A stretch of DNA of 19,095 nucleotides from Candidatus Eiseniibacteriota bacterium. Lineage in GTDB: Bacteria; Eisenbacteria; RBG-16-71-46. Made by a program: the position numbers and the translations under genes. Within the stretch, counting starts at the first letter, position 1. Each line of letters opens with the position of its first letter. Positions 14,964 through 19,095 of this stretch are shown here, in pieces. The notes below the pieces were generated by a model. It worked only from the letters and a program-made list of their open reading frames with translations, made no database searches and was not told where the DNA came from. Location of the stretch: assembly GCA_005893365.1 (NCBI GenBank), contig VBPB01000124.1, forward strand, positions 1 through 19,095. The letters are read 5' to 3'.

Positions 14964-15521
14964 TCAGACCTCCATCACCTCGACCGTCTTCTTCTTGAGC
15001 AGGTCATCGAGCAGGGCAATGTAGCGGTCCGTGAGCTTCTGGACATCGGCGGTGAGCCGCTTGGCGTCGTCCTCGGCGAGGGTGCCGCCATCCTGCTGGT
15101 GCTTGATGTCCTTGTTCACGTCGTGGCGCACCTGCCGGACGTGGACGCGACCCTCCTCGGTCAGCTTGGCCACCAGCTTGACCAGCTCGGCGCGCCGCTC
15201 GCCGGTCAGCGCCGGGATCGGCACCCGCACCACCGTCCCGTCGTCGGTGGGGTTGAGCCCCAGCTCGGCCAGCTGGATGGCGCGCGAGACCGCCTTGATC
15301 AGGCCCTTGTCCCACGGCTGGATCACCAGCAGGCGTGCCTCGGGGGCGCTCACCGAGCCCACCTCCTTGAGCGACACCGTCTGGCCGTAGGCCTCGACGC
15401 GCACGGTGTCCAGCAGCGCCGGACTGGCCTTGCCCGTCCGGATGCCGGACAGCTCGTGCCGTGTGCCTTCGAGCGCCTTCTTCATGCGCTCCTCCGCAAC
15501 CACCAGCAGCTTGTTCGTCAT
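14964..15521 (-). CDS. frr: Ribosome recycling factor
   Basis: A 185-residue RRF, the normal family length. With EF-G it splits the post-termination ribosome into subunits. The N-terminal helix and ELSGIRTGKASPALLD (about 23-38) contain the Arg and the RTGxASP block typical of RRF. IQPWDKGLIKAVSRAI lies in domain II and continues to GLNPTDDGTVVRVPIP. The C-terminal helix has RHDVNKDIK. The ATG at 15521 comes 3 bases after the pyrH stop, and GGGAG inside the end of pyrH serves as ribosome site, so the two genes are translationally coupled, as in most bacteria. Confidence 0.97.
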   Translation of the reverse strand: MTNKLLVVAEERMKKALEGTRHELSGIRTGKASPALLDTVRVEAYGQTVSLKEVGSVSAPEARLLVIQPWDKGLIKAVSRAIQLAELGLNPTDDGTVVRVPIPALTGERRAELVKLVAKLTEEGRVHVRQVRHDVNKDIKHQQDGGTLAEDDAKRLTADVQKLTDRYIALLDDLLKKKTVEVMEV

Positions 15522-15524
15522 GGC

Positions 15525-16214
15525 TCAGCGTTCTCCCACGCGCGTCCCCACCGCCTCGCCCTGCACGACGCGCAGCAGATTGCCACGGGTCCCCACGTTG
15601 AAGACCACCAGCGGCAGGCGATTGTCCATGCACAACGAGATGGCCGTCGAATCCATCACCTTGAGACCGCGGTTCAGGATATCGAGATAACTGATCTCGA
15701 GCGGGTCGCCGCTGTAGATGCCGTCCACGCGGGTCGCCTTGAGGATGACGTCCGCGCCGGTCTCGACCGCGCGCAGGGCGGCCGCGGTGTCGGTGGTGAA
15801 GTAGGGATTGCCGGTGCCGGCGGCGAGGATGACCACGCGGCCCTTCTCGAGATGGCGCACCGCGCGGCGGCGGATGTACGGCTCGCACACGCGCGCCATC
15901 TCGATGGACGACATGACCCGCGTGTACACGCCGCGCCGCTCGAGGAACTGCTGGAGCGCCAGGCTGTTGATGACCGTGGCCAGCATGCCCATGTAGTCGG
16001 CGTTCACGCGGTCCATGCCCCGCGCGCTCGCCGGCAGGCCGCGGAAGATGTTGCCGCCGCCCAGCACCAGCCCCACCTGGACGCCCAGGGCGTGGACGTC
16101 CCGGATCTCCTCGGCCAGCCCGTCGATGACCGTCTCGTCGATGCCCGAACCGCCCGTGCCGGCGAGGATCTCACCGCTGAGCTTGAGCAGGATGCGCTGG
16201 TAGCGCGCCGCCAA
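15525..16214 (-). CDS. pyrH: UMP kinase
   Basis: A 229-residue amino-acid-kinase-fold UMP kinase that phosphorylates UMP to UDP, supplying UTP and CTP. YQRILLKLSGEIL at 5-17 is the phosphate-binding start; GLVLGGGNIFRGL at about 48-60, DRVNADYMGMLATVINSLAL and AGTGNPYFTTDTAAALRA are the family blocks. It begins with TTG at 16214; no ATG or GTG lies between the tsf stop and the conserved KLSGE motif. The AGGAG at the end of tsf, 8 bases upstream, supports this start. It sits 4 bases after tsf in the conserved tsf-pyrH-frr order. CTP, a downstream product of its pathway, is a substrate of CdsA encoded nearby. Confidence 0.96.
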   Translation of the reverse strand: MAARYQRILLKLSGEILAGTGGSGIDETVIDGLAEEIRDVHALGVQVGLVLGGGNIFRGLPASARGMDRVNADYMGMLATVINSLALQQFLERRGVYTRVMSSIEMARVCEPYIRRRAVRHLEKGRVVILAAGTGNPYFTTDTAAALRAVETGADVILKATRVDGIYSGDPLEISYLDILNRGLKVMDSTAISLCMDNRLPLVVFNVGTRGNLLRVVQGEAVGTRVGER

Positions 16215-16218
16215 GGAC

Positions 16219-16815
16219 CTACTCCTGGCCGAGCCGGAAGCGCGTGAAGCGGCGCACGACGATGTTCTCGCCGGTCTTGTGGGCGGCCTCTTCGACGATC
16301 TGCGCGACCGTGCGCTTGTCGTCGCGGATGAACGGCTGCTCGAGCAGGCACACCTCGGCGAAGAACTTGTTGAGCCGGCCCTCGACGATCTTCTCGAGGA
16401 TGGCGGCCGGCTTGCCCTGGTGCTCGGCCTGGCCGGCCAGGACGTCGCGCTCGCGCGCGACGCGCTCGGCGGGCACCTCCTCGCGACGGACGTACTCCGC
16501 CGAGGCGGCGGCCACCTGCATGGCCACGTTGCGCACCAGCTGGGCGAACTCGTCGGTGCGGGCGACGAAATCGGTCTCGCAGTTGATCTCGATCAGCACC
16601 CCCACCCGGTTGCCGGGGTGGATGTAGGCGTCCACGCGCCCTTCGTTGGCGGCCCGCCCGGCGCGCTTGGCGACGTGGGCGGCGCCGCTCTTGCGCAGCG
16701 CGTCCACCGCCTTGTCGAGATCCCCGCCGGCTTCGGCCAGCGCCTTCTTGCACTCCATCATCCCAGCCCCGGTCAGCTCCCGGAGCTGCTTGACCTGATC
16801 GGCAGTGATCGGCAT
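16219..16815 (-). CDS. tsf: Translation elongation factor Ts
   Basis: A 198-residue EF-Ts, the guanine nucleotide exchange factor that recharges EF-Tu with GTP. The N-terminal UBA-like domain has VKQLRELTGAGMMECKKAL (8-26). The core contains EINCETDFVARTDEF (about 76-90), with the TDFVAR block that contacts EF-Tu. The C-terminal part keeps one core subdomain, so it is the short form known from Thermus and others, not the 280-residue enterobacterial form with a duplicated core. The ATG at 16815 has GGGAG upstream. It follows rpsB by 68 bases, the near-universal rpsB-tsf pair. Confidence 0.97.
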   Translation of the reverse strand: MPITADQVKQLRELTGAGMMECKKALAEAGGDLDKAVDALRKSGAAHVAKRAGRAANEGRVDAYIHPGNRVGVLIEINCETDFVARTDEFAQLVRNVAMQVAAASAEYVRREEVPAERVARERDVLAGQAEHQGKPAAILEKIVEGRLNKFFAEVCLLEQPFIRDDKRTVAQIVEEAAHKTGENIVVRRFTRFRLGQE

Positions 16816-16883
16816 GGGACTCCCTATCGGAACGCCCGCGTGCGCGTGCTGGCACAGGCGGGCGGTGTGGGCGGACGCGGTGA

Positions 16884-17657
16884 CTAGCGGGCGGTCGCGG
16901 CCGGGGCGGCCTCGCCCTCGCTCTCGACGCCCTCGCCACCGAACGACACCGTCTCCTGGTCGCGACCTTCGAGCGCGGTCGCCTTGCCCTGGATCACCGC
17001 GTCGGCGACCAGACCGGCGAACAGCCGCAGCGCCCGGATCGCGTCGTCGTTGCCCGGGATCGGGTAGTCGATGGCATCCGGATCGCAGTTCGTGTCCACG
17101 ACCCCGACGATCGGGATCCCGAGGCGGTTGGCCTCGGCGACCGCGATCTTCTCCTTCTTGGTGTCGATGATGAACACCAGCGCCGGCAGTCCGGGCATCT
17201 CCTTGATGCCCGCGAAGGCGAACTCCAGCCGCTCGCGCTCCCGCGAGAGGCGCGCGACCTCCTTCTTGGCCAGCTTCTCGAAGGTGCCGTCGGTCGCCAT
17301 CCGGTCGAGGTCCTTGAGCCGCTTGACGCTGGTGCGGATGGTCTTGAAGTTGGTCAGCATCCCGCCGAGCCAGCGCTCGGTGACGTGGAACTGCCCACAG
17401 CGCGTCGCCTCGTCGGCCACGACCTGCTTGGCCTGCTTCTTGGTGGCCACCCACAGGACGTGCCCGCCGCCGCGGACGGCGTTCTCGATCGCGGTCCGCG
17501 CGTCCTGGACGCACTTGAGCGTCTTCTGCAGGTCGATGATGTAGATCCCGTTCCGCTCCATGAAGATGAACCGCTTCATGCGCGGGTTCCAGCGACGGGT
17601 CTGATGCCCGAAGTGCACCCCCGCTTCGAGCAGGTCCTTCATGCCGATACCAGCCAC
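16884..17657 (-). CDS. rpsB: 30S ribosomal protein S2
   Basis: A 257-residue S2. The N-terminal MKDLLEAGVHFGHQTRRWNP (6-25) is the family hallmark, followed by MKRFIFMERNGIYIIDLQKT, WLGGMLTNFKTI and the C-terminal PGNDDAIRALRLF. The start is GTG 17657, giving the family-typical V/M-AGIGMKDLL, with AGGAGG 6 bases upstream; the frame is open further upstream, but that part has no family similarity. The tail past about residue 235 is Glu/Gly/Ala-rich and poorly conserved, as is common for S2. The 118-bp leader between rpsI and this gene contains a strong stem-loop. Confidence 0.97.
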   Translation of the reverse strand: MAGIGMKDLLEAGVHFGHQTRRWNPRMKRFIFMERNGIYIIDLQKTLKCVQDARTAIENAVRGGGHVLWVATKKQAKQVVADEATRCGQFHVTERWLGGMLTNFKTIRTSVKRLKDLDRMATDGTFEKLAKKEVARLSRERERLEFAFAGIKEMPGLPALVFIIDTKKEKIAVAEANRLGIPIVGVVDTNCDPDAIDYPIPGNDDAIRALRLFAGLVADAVIQGKATALEGRDQETVSFGGEGVESEGEAAPAATAR

Positions 17658-17663
17658 TGCGCT

Positions 17664-17669
17664 CCTCCT
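17664..17669 (-). promoter_or_regulatory. Ribosome-binding site deciding the rpsB GTG start
   Basis: A perfect AGGAGG on the minus strand, 6 bases before GTG 17657. It settles the start over upstream in-frame codons. Confidence 0.75.
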
Positions 17670-17714
17670 GTGGGGTTGGTTCCTCCGCACCGTCGCTCGA
17701 TCGCCGCGTCCTTC

Positions 17715-17733
17715 CCCGACCTTCGAGGTCGGG
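17715..17733 (-). other. Stem-loop in the rpsI-rpsB leader
   Basis: CCCGACC and GGTCGGG form a perfect 7-bp stem with a 5-base loop (TCGAA as transcribed). It lies in the 118-bp gap between the rpsI stop (17776) and the rpsB start. No T-run follows, so it is more likely an mRNA structure, a processing site or a leader for S2 control than an intrinsic terminator. Function is inference. Confidence 0.45.
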
Positions 17734-17775
17734 ACCCCGGACGCCCACCGACGGGGCGTGTGAGATGTCGCTCGG

Positions 17776-18168
17776 CTAGCGCTTGCTGAACTGGAACCGC
17801 TTGCGCGCGCCGGGCTGTCCGTACTTCTTGCGCTCCTTCATGCGGGAATCGCGGGTCAGCAGGCCTTCCCGGCCCAGCAGCCCGCGCAGCGTCTCGTCGT
17901 GGGTCAGCAGCGCCCGCGCGATCCCCATCCGGATCGCACCCGCCTGACCGCTCAAACCGCCGCCATGGACGCGGGCGATGATGTCGAACTTGCCCACGGT
18001 GTTGGTCACGGTCAGCGCGTGGAGCGCGTGCTTGGCGAGCGTCTCGCGCGTCAGGTACTCCAGCGGCGTACGGTCGTTGACGGTGATCTTGCCGGTGCCG
18101 GGCATGATGCGCACGCGCGCCACCGCCTCCTTGCGCCGGCCGGATCGCGGCTTGGTGGTCGTCGTCAT
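17776..18168 (-). CDS. rpsI: 30S ribosomal protein S9
   Basis: A 130-residue S9, the usual length. It has GRRKEAVARVRIMPGTGKIT near the N-terminus, VHGGGLSGQAGAIRMGIARAL in the middle with the family GGG-x-x-GQAGAxR block, and the invariant basic tail RKRFQFSKR whose last residues reach the P-site tRNA. ATG 18168 has GAGG a few bases upstream. It lies 16 bases after rplM, the standard rplM-rpsI pair. Confidence 0.98.
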   Translation of the reverse strand: MTTTTKPRSGRRKEAVARVRIMPGTGKITVNDRTPLEYLTRETLAKHALHALTVTNTVGKFDIIARVHGGGLSGQAGAIRMGIARALLTHDETLRGLLGREGLLTRDSRMKERKKYGQPGARKRFQFSKR

Positions 18169-18184
18169 GGTCGCCTCGTCCCCC

Positions 18185-18619
18185 TCAGACCTGGATGTCC
18201 CATGCGACGGGTCGCTGGGCTTCGTGCGGGTGCTGATCGCCCGCGTAGACCTTGAGCTTCTTCATCATCGCCCGACCGAGCTTGGTCTTGGGCATCATGC
18301 CGCGCACCGCCGAGATGACCACGCGGTCCGGATGCTTCTCCATCAGCTCGCGGATGCCGATCCAGTGGGCGCCGCCCGGATACATGGTGTGCCGGAAGTA
18401 GCGCTTGTCGGTGGCCTTGCGCCCGGTCAGGGCCAGCTTCGACGCGTTGATCACCACGACGTGGTCGCCGGTGTCGATATGCGGCGTGTAGATGGGCCGG
18501 TGCTTGCCCTTGAGCACCGTCGCCACCTGGGTCGCCAGGCGCCCCAGCGGCTTGCCGGCGGCGTCCACCACGAGCCACTGGCGGTCGATGTCGGCCGGCC
18601 GGGCCGTGAACGTCTTCAT
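18185..18619 (-). CDS. rplM: 50S ribosomal protein L13
   Basis: A 144-residue L13. Conserved blocks are WLVVDAAGKPLGRLATQVA (about 15-33), GDHVVVINASKLALTGRK, YFRHTMYPGG and VRGMMPKTKLGRAMMKKLKV. The start is ATG 18619, preceded by GGAGG at good spacing; the frame stays open about 40 codons upstream, but that stretch is leader sequence with no family similarity. It is the first gene after the candidate promoter and probably heads the cluster. Its leader of about 120 bases contains G/C palindromes that could allow ribosomal-protein feedback, which is not shown. Confidence 0.98.
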   Translation of the reverse strand: MKTFTARPADIDRQWLVVDAAGKPLGRLATQVATVLKGKHRPIYTPHIDTGDHVVVINASKLALTGRKATDKRYFRHTMYPGGAHWIGIRELMEKHPDRVVISAVRGMMPKTKLGRAMMKKLKVYAGDQHPHEAQRPVAWDIQV

Positions 18620-18740
18620 CGCCTTCCTCCATCCTTCTTCCGGCACGCGCGGGATGCCCGCGGGCACGACGAGACGCGGCGAGGCCGTGCGCCTGCCGCC
18701 TGACGGCCCGGAGGCCGCCCCTATCCCTTTGAAACGGGGC
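18620..18740 (-). other. rplM leader region
   Basis: The stretch between the candidate -10 box and the rplM start holds no gene. It contains several GC-rich self-complementary segments, including the 12-bp palindrome TGCCCGCGGGCA (18655-18666), and the rplM ribosome-binding site GGAGG. A regulatory RNA leader is possible; I do not recognise a known family in it. Confidence 0.3.
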
Positions 18741-18770
18741 ACGCTAGCATCTGCGTCGTGACGGTGTCAA
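18741..18770 (-). promoter_or_regulatory. Candidate sigma-70-type promoter for the rplM-rpsI cluster
   Basis: On the minus strand a perfect -35 box TTGACA (18765-18770) is followed after 18 bases by TAGCGT (18741-18746). It lies about 120 bases before rplM and just downstream of maf, where a strong ribosomal-protein promoter is expected. The -10 box is a weak match to TATAAT, as is usual in GC-rich genomes. Confidence 0.6.
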
Positions 18771-18829
18771 GCGGTCGCGGGGCCCAAGGAGGAGGCCATG
18801 GGACGGAGCCCCGGCCGGGCCGCCCGCGG

Positions 18830-19095
18830 TCAGGCGAACTCGCGCAGCACCTGCCGCAGGCGGGCCAGGGGCAGGCCGACCACCGTCGTGTAGTCGCCCT
18901 CGATGCGGCGCACGAACTGCCCCCCCACCCCCTGGACCCCGTAGGCGCCCGCCTTGTCGAGCGGCTCGCCGGTGCGGACGTAGGCGATGATCTCGGCCGG
19001 GCTCATCGCGGCGAAACGGACCTTGGCGCACTCGGCGGCTGTGCGGGCCTCGCCGTCGCGGACCACGGCGATCCCGGTCCAGACCTCGTGGGTGC
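18830..19095 (-). CDS. maf: Maf-family nucleoside triphosphate pyrophosphatase, C-terminal part (cut by window edge)
   Basis: The last 87 residues of a Maf protein; the frame is open to the right edge and the start lies outside. Visible family features are THEVWTGIAVV at the edge, FAAMSPAEIIAYVRTGEP, then the hallmark LDKAGAYGVQGVGGQFV and the closing GDYTTVVGLPLARLRQVL. Maf proteins hydrolyse non-canonical or modified nucleoside triphosphates such as dTTP/UTP or m7GTP; which subtype this is cannot be told without the N-terminal half. It precedes the rplM promoter and is likely the end of another transcription unit; I see no strong terminator between them. Confidence 0.93.
   Translation of the reverse strand, partial: THEVWTGIAVVRDGEARTAAECAKVRFAAMSPAEIIAYVRTGEPLDKAGAYGVQGVGGQFVRRIEGDYTTVVGLPLARLRQVLREFA

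Noticed and set aside
16219..16815. Truncation of EF-Ts, because it is about 80 residues shorter than the E. coli protein
   Set aside because: The short form with a single core subdomain is a normal variant in many bacteria, and both ends of the gene look intact.
1..19095. CRISPR arrays, tRNA or rRNA genes, prophage genes, toxin-antitoxin pairs
   Set aside because: I looked for regularly spaced repeats, RNA-gene hallmarks and mobile-element proteins and found none; the only repeat structure is the 168-bp palindrome.

Overview
The window is uniformly GC-rich (about 70% judged by eye) and densely coded. Every gene I can support lies on the minus strand, so transcription runs from the right edge to the left edge. 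Two outer-membrane Omp85-type barrels, a TamB homologue and envelope-precursor genes point to a Gram-negative (diderm) bacterium. The gene order resembles GC-rich environmental lineages such as Eisenbacteria or Gemmatimonadota, but that placement is only a guess; no rRNA is present to test it.

Layout in transcription order. (1) 19095-18830: the C-terminal end of a Maf-type nucleotide pyrophosphatase, cut by the window edge. (2) A promoter-like TTGACA-N18-TAGCGT, then the housekeeping series rplM, rpsI, rpsB, tsf, pyrH, frr, uppS, cdsA, dxr (18619-12135): two ribosomal-protein pairs, elongation factor Ts, UMP kinase, ribosome recycling factor, and isoprenoid and phospholipid precursor enzymes. 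From tsf onward the genes are nearly contiguous or overlap. (3) A family 2 glycosyltransferase (12138-11326) overlapping dxr by ATGA, sitting between dxr and rseP. (4) A second promoter-like site and rseP, a site-2 protease (11208-9838). (5) A 168-bp MITE-like long palindrome (9674-9841) that fills nearly all of the rseP-omp85 gap and contains the rseP stop codon. (6) An Omp85 protein with three POTRA domains (9660-7713), broken by an apparent single-base frameshift near 8508, followed at once by tamB (7703-3606). (7) After a 146-bp gap, a 1051-residue protein (3459-304) joining a secreted HExxH metalloprotease domain, a six-repeat TolB-like propeller and a C-terminal Omp85-like barrel. It is closed by a clear intrinsic terminator (252-276). 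(8) The first 70 codons of a UvrD/PcrA-type helicase running off the left edge.

The first half is the widely conserved translation and envelope-precursor cluster. The second half is an outer-membrane assembly and quality-control block: RseP, an Omp85 protein, TamB and the protease-propeller-barrel fusion. The fusion protein, the palindromic element and the frameshift are the points most worth following up. No stretch longer than 300 bases lacks a gene.
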